From the NCBI GenBank assembly GCA_964505325.1, contig CAZDHT010000151.1, forward strand, positions 1 to 12,923: 12,923 nt of DNA. Reading direction: 5' to 3'. The notes beneath the pieces were generated by a model, which worked only from the letters and a program-made list of their open reading frames with translations, did no database searches and had not been told where the DNA came from. The position numbers and the translations under genes were made by a program. This document shows positions 1 to 7,588 of this stretch, one piece after another. This DNA is from CAZDHT01 sp964505325 (GTDB lineage Bacteria > Planctomycetota > PUPC01). Every line of letters begins with the position of its first letter. Position 1 is the first letter of the stretch.

Positions 1-47
1 CTCCTTGCGGTGCAAAAGGTGTCAGGGCCTCTTGGCTCGCCGTGTTC

Positions 48-1937
48 TCACTTGGGTGAAGTGTTACGCTCTTTCTCTTTCGGGATGCTGTAGCAAATGC
101 TGTACGCTTCGCCGTTGAGACTGGTCTCGACCTGGTAGCCACTGTTCTGGAAAATGGCGAGCATGGGCTTATTGGTGGGAAGCACGGCGGCGCAGAAGCG
201 GCGCACACCGCGGCGGCGTGCGATCTCGGTGAGGTAATTCAGCAGGAACGAGCCCATCCCCTTCTGTTGCCATTCGTCGTGGACGATGAAGGCGACCTCA
301 GCGACCTGGGTCTTGGGGTCGAGGAAGTACTGGGCGATGGCAACGATCTCCTCGCCCGCGGGCCCCGGCACGCACCCAACAATGGCCAGGTCGTGCTGGT
401 AGTCGATGTTGGTGAGCTTCTGGATGTCCCGGTGCGGAAAGGTCTGAGTGTGGGTGAAGAAACGGGTGCGGACCGACTCTTCGCTGAGGGAGTAGAGCAT
501 CTCCGAGAGTGCCGGGTCGTCGGTGGGCTTGACCGGCCGGAAGAAGATCTGCGTGCCATCGTGGAGGGTCTCGTAGCGCTCGAGCTCCTCGGGATATTTG
601 ATGCTTTCCCACGATAGCTGGATCTGGTCCTCGTAGATGTACTTCTGCCTTTTGGCGGCCTCGAGCAGTTCGTTGCGGAACTTTGGATGGGCGATGTTGA
701 TGAGCGCAAGGACCCGCTCGCGGATGCTCTTGCCGTGCAGGTAGGCGATGCCAAACTCGGTCACGACGTAGTGCACGTCGCCGCGGGTGGTGACCACGCC
801 GGCGCCTTCGGTCAGGTGCGGCACGATGCGCGACACGGTGCCGTCTCTAGCTGTGGACGGCATGGCGATGATCGCCTTGCCGCCGCGGCTCCGGGCCGCG
901 CCACGCATGAAGTCGGTCTGCCCGCCGATGCCGCTGTAGAACTTGTAGCCGAGCGAGTCGGAGCATACCTGCCCCGTCAGGTCGATCTCCAGGCCGACGT
1001 TGATCGCGACCATCTTCTGGTGCTGGCTGATGAGGTACGGATCGTTCACGTACTCGGTTGGGTAGAACTCGAAGAACGGGTTGTTGTCGATGTAATCGTA
1101 GAGGCGCTTCGAGCCCATCGCGAAGCTGGCAACGATCTTGTCGCGCTTGACGGTCTTCTTGGCGCACGTGATCGCCCCGCACTCGATGAGGTCGATGATC
1201 CAGTCGCCGAACATCTCGGTGTGGACGCCGAGATCCTTCTTGTCACGGAGCGATTCGGCGAGCGCCTGAGGGATTCGGCCGATGCCGCACTCGATGGTGC
1301 TCCCGTTCTCGACCAGCCGGGCGATGTTCTGGCCGATCTTGCGGAGCGTATCGTCCAGCCTTGGCGGCGGGACCTCGATTATCGGCTCGTCATGCGGCAC
1401 GAGCATGTCGATCTTGTTCACGTGGAGAAAGCTGTCGCCCAGTGTCCGCGGCATGTTCGTGTTCACCTGGGCGATGACAAACCTCGCGTTGGCCGCGGCG
1501 GACCGGACGATGTCGACCGACACACCGAGGCTGCACAGGCCGCCCGGGTCCGGCGGCGCGACGCTGATGAGCGCCACGTCGATGGGGATGCGACCGCTGT
1601 CGAACTCATCGGGGATGTCGGACAGCAAGATCGGCGTGTAGTCGCCCACGCCTTTTTCCAGCGCGTGGCGCACGTTGTCCGCGACGAAGAAGCTGTTCAT
1701 TTTGAACCGCTTGTGGAACGGCTCGTCGAGGTAGGGGGCCGACCCCATCGTCAGCAGGTGGATGATGTGTACGTCGTAGACGTGCTTCGAATGCCTGACC
1801 AGCGCGTTCACCAGGTGCTGCGGCTGGGCGCAGGCCGAGCCGATGAAGACGCTGTCGCCGGGCTTGACCAGTTTCATCGCCTCGCCGGCGGTGCCGATCC
1901 GGTCCGGGTATTGCTCTTGCCAGTCAACGTGTGCCAT
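48..1937 (-). CDS. Acetyl-CoA hydrolase/CoA-transferase family protein fused to a C-terminal GNAT acetyltransferase domain
   Basis: This 629-residue protein has two parts. Residues about 5-440 form an acetyl-CoA hydrolase / 4-hydroxybutyrate CoA-transferase-type enzyme, which moves CoA between acetyl-CoA and another carboxylic acid or hydrolyses it. The stretch GVHTEMF (237-243) supplies Glu241, which by family knowledge aligns with the glutamate that forms the enzyme-CoA thioester. Residues about 455-620 form a GNAT domain; QQKGMG (557-562) matches the Q/R-x-x-G-x-G/A acetyl-CoA-binding loop. The GNAT part begins DGTQIFFRPVKPTD and contains LSEESVRTRFF, resembling the GNAT domain of Pat/PatZ protein lysine acetyltransferases. 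The ATG start at 1937 lies inside the end of the upstream synthetase gene (14-nt overlap), which suggests translational coupling. AGAGG lies 6 nt before it and AAGGAGG 15 nt before it. It is the last visible gene of operon B. Fold is confident; the acyl substrate and the GNAT target are not known. Confidence 0.93.
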   Translation of the reverse strand: MAHVDWQEQYPDRIGTAGEAMKLVKPGDSVFIGSACAQPQHLVNALVRHSKHVYDVHIIHLLTMGSAPYLDEPFHKRFKMNSFFVADNVRHALEKGVGDYTPILLSDIPDEFDSGRIPIDVALISVAPPDPGGLCSLGVSVDIVRSAAANARFVIAQVNTNMPRTLGDSFLHVNKIDMLVPHDEPIIEVPPPRLDDTLRKIGQNIARLVENGSTIECGIGRIPQALAESLRDKKDLGVHTEMFGDWIIDLIECGAITCAKKTVKRDKIVASFAMGSKRLYDYIDNNPFFEFYPTEYVNDPYLISQHQKMVAINVGLEIDLTGQVCSDSLGYKFYSGIGGQTDFMRGAARSRGGKAIIAMPSTARDGTVSRIVPHLTEGAGVVTTRGDVHYVVTEFGIAYLHGKSIRERVLALINIAHPKFRNELLEAAKRQKYIYEDQIQLSWESIKYPEELERYETLHDGTQIFFRPVKPTDDPALSEMLYSLSEESVRTRFFTHTQTFPHRDIQKLTNIDYQHDLAIVGCVPGPAGEEIVAIAQYFLDPKTQVAEVAFIVHDEWQQKGMGSFLLNYLTEIARRRGVRRFCAAVLPTNKPMLAIFQNSGYQVETSLNGEAYSICYSIPKEKERNTSPK

Positions 1938-4050
1938 GCGGTGCCTCTTGTGCCTCCTTGATTCTGATCCGCGCGTCTACGGCGACGGGCGTCGTGCCCT
2001 CGGGGCCGAGGACGTACGGATTGATGTCCATTTCCTCAATCTGCGGGGACTCGCTGACCAGTTGCGAGAGACGCTGGAGCCCCTCGGCCACCGCCTCGAT
2101 GTCCACCCCCTCCCGGCCGCGCACCCCCTGGAGCAGGCGGTAGGTCTTGGTGTTCACCAGCATCGTCCTGGCTTCCTCGGCGGTCAAGGGTGCGAGATAG
2201 AACGACACGTCCTTGAGCGTCTCGACGAGGATCCCGCCCATTCCGAACATCATGATCGGGCCGAACTGCGGGTCGCGGTGCATGCCGAGAATGACTTCCT
2301 GCCCTGACTGGCACATCTCCTGCACCAGTACGCCAAGGATCGTCGCGTCCGGCGCCTTCTGGGGGATGCGGTACATCATCAGGTCAAACGCGTCCCGGAC
2401 CTGCCGCGCGTCCTGGAGCCCGACCTTGACGCCGCCGACGTCCGACTTATGGGAGATGTCCGGCGACCAGACCTTCAACACGACCGGATACCCGAGCCGG
2501 GCGGCGATGTCCGCTGCCTGGTCGGCCGTGCTGGCCAGTGCGCCTTTCGGGGTGAGAAAGCCGTAGGCCTCCAGAATCTCCTTGGACTCCGCCTCGCCGA
2601 TCTCGGTCTCGCCGCGCCGCTGGCTGCGGCCGATGATCTGCTCGACTTTTCTTCGGTTCACCGGGAACAGCTTGACGATGCGTTTCGGACGGGCACGCCA
2701 GCGGACGTGGTCGGCCATCGCCTTGATCACGGCGACCGCGCCCTCGGGCGAATCGTAGTTCGGGATGCCCCCGTCCCTGAGGATGCTGTGCGCCCGCTGG
2801 ACCAGTTGCCCGCCCATGAAGCAGGCCAGGACGGGCTTTCGGTGGCCGTCCCGTGCGAGTCTCACGACCGCCTCGGCCGTGGCCTCGCACTGCGTCGTTG
2901 CCTGTGGAGTCAGCAGCACGAGCACGGTATCCACGTTCGGATCGGCCAGGACCGCGTCGAGCGCAAGCTCGTACCGGTCTGCCCGTGCATCCCCCAGCAC
3001 GTCGACGGGGTTGTGGACGTTCGCCGCCGGAGGCAGCGCGGCGGCGAGCTTCTCCGTGGTCTCTTCGGTGGGCCGCGCGAAAGCGAGACCCTCGCGCTCA
3101 ATCGCGTCCGCGGCCATGATCCCCGGTCCGCCGGCGTTGGTGACCACGACCACCCGTGGGCCGGACGGCAGCGGCAGGTTGGCGAACGCCTGGGCGAAGT
3201 CGAACTGCGACTTGATCGAATCGCATCGGACGATGCCGGCGCGCTCGAAGACGCATTCATACGCCGCCTCGTCGCCGGCCAAGCTGCCGGTGTGGGATGC
3301 CGCCGCCCGCGAACCGGCGCCGGTCCCGCCCGACTTCATCAGCAGAATCGGCTTCTCCTGCGAGATGCTCTCCGCCGCCCGCACGAACGCATCGCCGTGC
3401 GCAATGCTCTCCAGGTATCCCGCAATGACCCGGGTCTCCGGGTCCGCTCCCAGCGCCCGCAGAACGTCCAGCTCGTCAACGTCCGCCTTGTTGCCGATGC
3501 TGACCAGCTTGCTGAAGCCCATTCCTCTGGCCTTCGCCATGTCGAGGATGGCCGTCACCAGCGCCCCCGACTGCGAGAAGTAGCCGACGCTGCCGGGTGC
3601 GGGCAGGTCGCCCGCGAACGATGCGTTGAGCTTCTTCTCCGCCGCCATCAGGCCCAGGCAGTTCGGGCCGAGGATACGGATCTTGGCGGGGCGGGCGATC
3701 TGAAGGATCGAACGTTCGAGCTTCGCGCCGTCCTCGCCGGCCTCCCGGAATCCTGCCGTAATGATGACGACAGATTTCGCCCCGACATCGGCGCACTCGC
3801 GCACCACCGCGGGCACGACCTTCGCCGGCACCGTAATCACGACCAGGTCGGGGGGCTCGCCGATCGACGTGAGGTCCGGGTAGCACTTCAGCCCTTGGAT
3901 CTCGCCGGCCTTCGGATTGACCGGGAAGATCTTTCCTTCATATCCGCCGCGGATCATGCTGTCGAGAATCTCACGGCCCACCTTGCCGGGCTCGCGCGAG
4001 GCGCCGACGATGGCGACCGAATCCGGTGCAAAGAAGGCTTGGAGGTCCAT
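1924..4050 (-). CDS. ADP-forming acyl-CoA synthetase (acetate--CoA ligase, ADP-forming type)
   Basis: This 708-residue single-chain enzyme belongs to the NDP-forming acyl-CoA synthetase family, which interconverts acyl-CoA, ADP and phosphate with free acid, CoA and ATP. The CoA-binding Rossmann domain is at about 5-135 (SVAIVGAS near the start, LGPNCLG at 127-133). The central succinyl-CoA-ligase-like domain carries SHTGSLAG with the phosphorylated His253. The ATP-grasp domain occupies about 485-700 (YPVVLKVWSPDISHKSDVGG, then MFGMGGILVE). Unlike PatZ/Pat acetyltransferases, which have these domains plus a GNAT tail, this chain ends at the ATP-grasp domain; a GNAT domain is instead on the next gene. 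The reading frame stays open upstream to 4311, but that part overlaps acuC and has no family similarity. The ATG at 4050 gives MDLQAFFAPDSVAIVG, a normal family start, 19 nt after the acuC stop, with a purine-rich AGGGAAAGG upstream. Substrate (acetate, propionate or other) cannot be told. Confidence 0.93.
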   Translation of the reverse strand: MDLQAFFAPDSVAIVGASREPGKVGREILDSMIRGGYEGKIFPVNPKAGEIQGLKCYPDLTSIGEPPDLVVITVPAKVVPAVVRECADVGAKSVVIITAGFREAGEDGAKLERSILQIARPAKIRILGPNCLGLMAAEKKLNASFAGDLPAPGSVGYFSQSGALVTAILDMAKARGMGFSKLVSIGNKADVDELDVLRALGADPETRVIAGYLESIAHGDAFVRAAESISQEKPILLMKSGGTGAGSRAAASHTGSLAGDEAAYECVFERAGIVRCDSIKSQFDFAQAFANLPLPSGPRVVVVTNAGGPGIMAADAIEREGLAFARPTEETTEKLAAALPPAANVHNPVDVLGDARADRYELALDAVLADPNVDTVLVLLTPQATTQCEATAEAVVRLARDGHRKPVLACFMGGQLVQRAHSILRDGGIPNYDSPEGAVAVIKAMADHVRWRARPKRIVKLFPVNRRKVEQIIGRSQRRGETEIGEAESKEILEAYGFLTPKGALASTADQAADIAARLGYPVVLKVWSPDISHKSDVGGVKVGLQDARQVRDAFDLMMYRIPQKAPDATILGVLVQEMCQSGQEVILGMHRDPQFGPIMMFGMGGILVETLKDVSFYLAPLTAEEARTMLVNTKTYRLLQGVRGREGVDIEAVAEGLQRLSQLVSESPQIEEMDINPYVLGPEGTTPVAVDARIRIKEAQEAPHGTR

Positions 4051-4069
4051 GTCGACTGATTGCCTTTCC

Positions 4070-5215
4070 CTACAGGCCGTGGATCGGAAACACGTTCTCT
4101 TGGATCGTCTCGATAACGGCGTCGACCGCCGGCTCCACAAACTGCCGCTCGGTCTCGCCGGGGACCAGCACCCTGTCGCGCAGGCCGCCGTGCCAGTCGG
4201 TGGTCTCGAGCATAACGCCGCCCAGCCCGATGGACGCCTGATCCTCGCTCTCCTCGCCGCACAGGACCGTCCACGCCAGCGCCCATCCGCGCACGGTGTT
4301 CTCCACGTCATACCCGCCGCCGCCCGTGATGAGCAGCGGCTTCCCGAGGCCCAGCGCCATCTCCACCACGTCGGCGTGCACGTTGTTGGTCAGGCTCAGG
4401 TTGGCGAGCGGATCACCGGCCAGCGCGTCCATGCCCAATTGCAGCACGATCATGTCCGCATCGTATGCGCCGATCAGCGGCACGGCGATCGCGTTGAACG
4501 CGCGCATGTATGCCTCATCGTAGGTACCCGGCCGCATCGGCACGTTGACGGAATACCCCCTGCCTTCGCCGGCGCCGGTCTCGTGCTCGAAGCCGGAGCC
4601 AGGGAACAGCGTCCTGCCGCTCTCGTGGAACGAGATGGTCATCACGTCGGAGCGGTCGTAGAAAGCGTTTTGCACCCCGTCGCCATGATGCACGTCGATG
4701 TCCAGGTAGAGGACCCGCTTGCCGTGCTCGGCGAGCACGGTGCACGCGAGGGCGAGGTCGTTGATGTAACAGAAGCCGGCGGCGCGCTCGGGCCCCGCGT
4801 GATGATATCCGCCCGACGGATTGAACACGGCGTCGGCCTCGTCCGAGAGGAGCAGCCGGGCGCCGGTCAGCGTCGCGCCGCAGGCGAGCACCGGATACCG
4901 GTACACGTCCTCGAAGACGGGACAATCGGGCGTGCCGAGGCCCATGTACATGTCTTCCCCAACGAAACCGCCCTCCGCCGCGCGTTTCAATGCGTCGAGG
5001 TAGCGGGGGGTGTGGAACTTCTCGAGCTCCTCCCGCGTCGCGGACACCGGCGCCTGTTCGGACCTGTCCGGCCCGGACAGCAGGCCCATCGAGGAGACCC
5101 TCTCGCGCGTCAGCCCAGCCCGCTTCGTGACCAGCGGGATCTCCGCAGGATAGCCAAACTCCTCCAGTTCGGGCGAGTGGATGAAGACGACTCGGGTCTC
5201 ACGGGTTTCGCTCAA
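4070..5215 (-). CDS. acuC: AcuC-like histone-deacetylase-family protein (acetoin utilization protein type)
   Basis: This 381-residue cytoplasmic, zinc-dependent deacetylase covers the whole class I HDAC fold. GGYHHA gives the charge-relay pair His138/His139. LDIDVHHGDG gives the zinc ligands Asp174 and His176, and GMDALAGD gives Asp263. GGGGY gives the catalytic Tyr302, so it should be active. In Bacillus, AcuC removes acetyl groups from acetyl-CoA synthetase; placing this gene first in an operon with an acyl-CoA synthetase and a GNAT-domain protein fits that job, but the target here is inferred. The start is unusual: the only start codon before the conserved VVFIHSPEL segment is a TTG at 5213-5215, with GGAG about 13 nt upstream; the next ATG would remove the first 42 residues including that segment. 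It is separated from cysN by 291 nt, so operon B probably has its own promoter. Confidence 0.92.
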   Translation of the reverse strand: MSETRETRVVFIHSPELEEFGYPAEIPLVTKRAGLTRERVSSMGLLSGPDRSEQAPVSATREELEKFHTPRYLDALKRAAEGGFVGEDMYMGLGTPDCPVFEDVYRYPVLACGATLTGARLLLSDEADAVFNPSGGYHHAGPERAAGFCYINDLALACTVLAEHGKRVLYLDIDVHHGDGVQNAFYDRSDVMTISFHESGRTLFPGSGFEHETGAGEGRGYSVNVPMRPGTYDEAYMRAFNAIAVPLIGAYDADMIVLQLGMDALAGDPLANLSLTNNVHADVVEMALGLGKPLLITGGGGYDVENTVRGWALAWTVLCGEESEDQASIGLGGVMLETTDWHGGLRDRVLVPGETERQFVEPAVDAVIETIQENVFPIHGL

Positions 5216-5272
5216 CGCGCGCGTCGTGCTCCAACCGGGCCTTGCGGTGTGAGGACATCCTTATGATAGCGG

Positions 5273-5301
5273 AGTTTACTCAGTTCGCCCGCCTGCCGCA
5301 A
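5273..5301 (-). promoter_or_regulatory. Possible sigma70-type promoter for acuC operon
   Basis: On the minus strand TTGCGG (5301-5296) is followed after 17 nt by TAAACT (5278-5273). The match is 3/6 for the -35 and 4/6 for the -10 box. A better -10-like TATCAT lies just downstream (5268-5263) but lacks a fitting -35. Position, about 58 nt before the TTG start, is reasonable. Weak, purely sequence-based call. Confidence 0.22.
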
Positions 5302-5464
5302 GATTTTTCCGCGCCCCCGCGCTGAATCCCCGCGATGACGTGCCTGCCGGCCCAGGCCGAGTGGCATACAACCCAACGTCCCCGAAAGCGGTAACGAGGC
5401 AGTTGCCCGCGTTCCAGACGGCGCCGGAGGCGTATAGCCCATCCGTTCGATGTGGCCGTCGTGG

Positions 5465-5483
5465 CACGGGTATCTTGCCCGTG
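5465..5483. repeat. Short palindromic repeat, CACGGG...CCCGTG type
   Basis: The sequence CACGGGTATCTTGCCCGTG forms a hairpin with 6 perfect pairs, extended to 8 by a T-G wobble and an A-T pair, around a TCT loop. It sits 23 nt past the cysN stop. There is no T-tract on either strand, so it is not a standard rho-independent terminator. From memory, near-identical CACGGGCATCTTGCCCGTG-like elements recur between genes in Planctomycetota and similar genomes. Copy number here cannot be seen from one window. Confidence 0.5.
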
Positions 5484-5506
5484 ATTCCCGCTCGGCTGAA
5501 GTGTTG

Positions 5507-6745
5507 CTATTCGGGGAGGGTCCCCGCGCCGACGACGTTGCCCTCGCGGGCGAGCACGAACGTGCCCAGCGCGTTGTCGCGGGAGAACGGCTCATAGACG
5601 AGCGGGGAGTCCATCGCAAGGTCGACCAGACCGATCTCCCCGTACGCCAGGCGCTCGGCTTCGGGCCGCACCCGCTCCGGCGCGGATGAATGGAAGCTCT
5701 GCCCGATACGCTCGACCTGCGCCCCGACCTCCTGCGTGACGATGCGGACCTCGAGCGACTCGCCCAGCCGCAGCGGCTCGTCGCTGAGCCAGAACAGCCG
5801 CCCCGTCAGCGCCGTCGAGTGAGCCGGCGGGACGGCGGGATCACAGAGGACCACGCCGCGGGCGTGCTCGATCGGCTGCGCAAGCGCGATGCCGATGGAC
5901 TCACCGGCGCGGGCCGAGGCCCGGCCCCCGCCAAAGACCTCGATCGCTTCCACCGTGTTCTCGGTTTCGCCCGGCATCAGGCGGACGGCTTGGGGGGCGC
6001 GCAGCGTGCCCGCCTCGACCCGGCCCAGGTACATCCGGCGGCCGTCCACGTCGAACGCGCCCTGCACGGCGAACCGCATCGGCTGCTCGGCCGGGCTGGC
6101 TGGGTCCGGGATCCCGGCGAGCGCTTCGAGCAACGCGGGGCCAGAGTACCAGGGCATCTGCGCGGAGCGTTCGACGACGTTGTCGCCCCGCAGCGCAGAC
6201 AGGGGCACGGCAGGCTGGGGCTCGATCCCGAGCTCCTTCAGTCTGGCCTCGACCGCGCCGGCGACCTCCTCGAACTGCTCGCGCGAGTAGCCCACTTTGT
6301 CCATCTTGTTGACCATCGGTACGACGTAGCGGATGCCCAGCAGACCGAGCACGTTGCAGTGGGCGAGCGTCTGCTTGCGGACGCCTTCGGCGGCGTCGAC
6401 CACCACCAGCGCCGCATCCGCGCGCGAAGCGCCGGTGAACATGTTCTTGATGAACTCGGCGTGGCCGGGCGTGTCGATGATCACGTAGTGCCGCCCGCCG
6501 CCGTGAAAGAAGACCTGGGTGGTGTCGATGGTCTTCGCATCGCGGCGCTCCTCGGCGAGGTGATCGGTGATGAACTCGAACTGGAGGTCCTCCCCCTCGC
6601 GGCTGGCCTCGCGGACCCGGTCCAGGATTCCCTCCGGCACCGAATCGGTGTCGTAGAGCAGCCGGCCGATCAGCGTGGATTTCCCGTGGTCGACGTGCCC
6701 GACGATCACGAGCCGAACAGGGGGGGCTGAACCGGGTTGCGTCAT
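5507..6745 (-). CDS. cysN: Sulfate adenylyltransferase large (GTPase) subunit CysN
   Basis: This 412-residue elongation-factor-like GTPase forms ATP sulfurylase with CysD and couples GTP hydrolysis to APS formation from sulfate and ATP. The P-loop is GHVDHGKST (16-24), G3 is DTPGH (91-95), and G4 is NKMD (146-149), followed by SAL (183-185). Two beta-barrel domains follow (about 220-410). Switch I reads DAKTIDTTQVFF rather than the usual GITID, so this is a divergent CysN clade. It is shorter than E. coli CysN (about 475) because it stops right after the VVGAG motif, the point at which CysNC fusions continue into APS kinase; no APS kinase is fused or adjacent. The start chosen is ATG at 6745, 19 nt after the cysD stop, with GAAGGG about 10 nt upstream. 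An upstream in-frame ATG at 6778 would overlap cysD and add nothing recognisable. Confidence 0.93.
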   Translation of the reverse strand: MTQPGSAPPVRLVIVGHVDHGKSTLIGRLLYDTDSVPEGILDRVREASREGEDLQFEFITDHLAEERRDAKTIDTTQVFFHGGGRHYVIIDTPGHAEFIKNMFTGASRADAALVVVDAAEGVRKQTLAHCNVLGLLGIRYVVPMVNKMDKVGYSREQFEEVAGAVEARLKELGIEPQPAVPLSALRGDNVVERSAQMPWYSGPALLEALAGIPDPASPAEQPMRFAVQGAFDVDGRRMYLGRVEAGTLRAPQAVRLMPGETENTVEAIEVFGGGRASARAGESIGIALAQPIEHARGVVLCDPAVPPAHSTALTGRLFWLSDEPLRLGESLEVRIVTQEVGAQVERIGQSFHSSAPERVRPEAERLAYGEIGLVDLAMDSPLVYEPFSRDNALGTFVLAREGNVVGAGTLPE

Positions 6746-6764
6746 TCTGCACCGGCCCTTCGCA

Positions 6765-7568
6765 TCACAGGTATCCAAACGCCCGCAGGTTCTGCATGGC
6801 GTTCGGGTCTTCCTTGTCCTGAGCGCGCCCGGCCCGCTCGGCCACCTTGTTGGTCAACAGCTCCTCGATGATCTCATCCACGTTCTCGGCGGTGGACTCG
6901 ACGGGCGAGCAGCAGGGCTCGCAGCCGATGCTTCGGTATCGCTTGCCGAACCGCGCGAAGTACAGGTCGATCACTGGGATCTCTTCGCGGCGGACGTACT
7001 GCCAGACGTCCAGCTCGGTCCAGTCGAGCAGCGGGTGCACGCGGACGTGTGTGCGCTCTTCGGACCGGGTCTTGAACGCGTCCCACGGCTCGGCCGGCTG
7101 GTTCATGTAGTCCCAGTGGAAGTCCTGGTCGCGGGGCGAGAAGTGCCGCTCCTTGGCGCGGATCCCGTGTTCGTCGCGCCGGATGCCGACGAGCAGGGCG
7201 TCAAAGCGGTATTCGGCGATGGCCTGCTTGAGCGCTTCGGTCTTGAGCTGGTTGCAGCACTCCAGGCGTTTGCCGGTCTGGCAGCTCATGCCGCGGGCCA
7301 GGGCCTCTTTGTTTCGCGCGATGCGGAGGTCGAGCTCCCACTCCTTCGCGAAGTAGTCGCGAAACTCGTAAATCCTCTGGAACTTGAAGCTGGTGTCGAT
7401 GTGCAGCACGGGGAAGGGCACTTGGCCGAAGAAGGCCTTGCGGCACAGCCACAGCACGGCGGTGGAGTCCTTGCCCATCGACCACAGGATCGAGATGCTG
7501 CGGTAACGGAAGTACGCTTCGCGGATGATGTACAGGCTGCGGTTCTCGAGCTGGTCGAGCTTGTCCAC
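6765..7568 (-). CDS. cysD: Sulfate adenylyltransferase small subunit CysD-like, with APS-reductase-like cysteines
   Basis: This 267-residue PP-loop nucleotidyltransferase subunit adenylates sulfate together with CysN. It has SMGKDS (30-35, PP-loop), RRDEHGIRAKER (130-141, CysD signature) and a CysD-type C-terminus (DEIIEELLTNKVAERAGR, ending in GYL). It is somewhat shorter than E. coli CysD (302). The odd part is a cluster of cysteines: Cys104-Cys105 in RLECCNQ and Cys216-x-x-Cys219 plus Cys220 in SIGCEPCC, with Cys96 nearby. CC...CxxC with SIGCEPC is the arrangement that holds the 4Fe-4S cluster in APS reductases; E. coli CysD lacks it. The GTG start at 7568 is preceded by GGAG 10 nt upstream and lies 20 nt after the previous stop; the longer frame from 7640 overlaps the previous gene and is not family-like. 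CysD-like identity is firm; a true APS-reductase-like cofactor is only suspected. Confidence 0.9.
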   Translation of the reverse strand: MDKLDQLENRSLYIIREAYFRYRSISILWSMGKDSTAVLWLCRKAFFGQVPFPVLHIDTSFKFQRIYEFRDYFAKEWELDLRIARNKEALARGMSCQTGKRLECCNQLKTEALKQAIAEYRFDALLVGIRRDEHGIRAKERHFSPRDQDFHWDYMNQPAEPWDAFKTRSEERTHVRVHPLLDWTELDVWQYVRREEIPVIDLYFARFGKRYRSIGCEPCCSPVESTAENVDEIIEELLTNKVAERAGRAQDKEDPNAMQNLRAFGYL

Positions 7569-7578
7569 GGGAACGGTT

Positions 7579-7582
7579 CTCC
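7579..7582 (-). promoter_or_regulatory. Shine-Dalgarno deciding the GTG start of cysD
   Basis: On the minus strand this reads GGAG, 10 nt before a GTG at 7568. It lies in the 20-nt gap after the preceding stop codon and supports a GTG start rather than an upstream start inside the previous gene. Confidence 0.6.
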
Positions 7583-7588
7583 GTCGGG

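Larger units (their letters stand above)
5216..5506. other. Intergenic gap between operon A (cysN) and operon B (acuC)
   Basis: These 291 nt contain no supportable gene. Next to the cysN stop lies the palindrome at 5465-5483 (separate entry). Toward acuC lies an AT-richer stretch (about 5258-5280) that could hold the operon B promoter. The middle part (about 5300-5450) shows nothing I recognise. Confidence 0.6.

Noticed and set aside
2449..4059. Long plus-strand open frame opposite the acyl-CoA synthetase
   Set aside because: It is antisense to a clear family protein, is rich in Arg/His/Val/Asp as expected from a reversed GC-rich gene, and has no recognisable motif. The same holds for the long plus-strand frames at 687-1961, 3917-5266, 5690-6730, 7625-9817 and 10477-11808.
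4051..4311. N-terminal extension of the acyl-CoA synthetase to an ATG at 4311
   Set aside because: The extra 87 residues are Arg/Ser/Pro-rich, overlap acuC in another frame, and lie before a normal family N-terminus starting at 4050.
5465..5483. Rho-independent terminator for cysN
   Set aside because: The hairpin is good, but no run of T follows it on the minus strand (or on the plus strand), so I list it as a repeat only.
5340..5597. Small plus-strand gene in the cysN-acuC gap
   Set aside because: The frame runs into cysN antisense sequence, has no recognisable motif, and has no evident Shine-Dalgarno.
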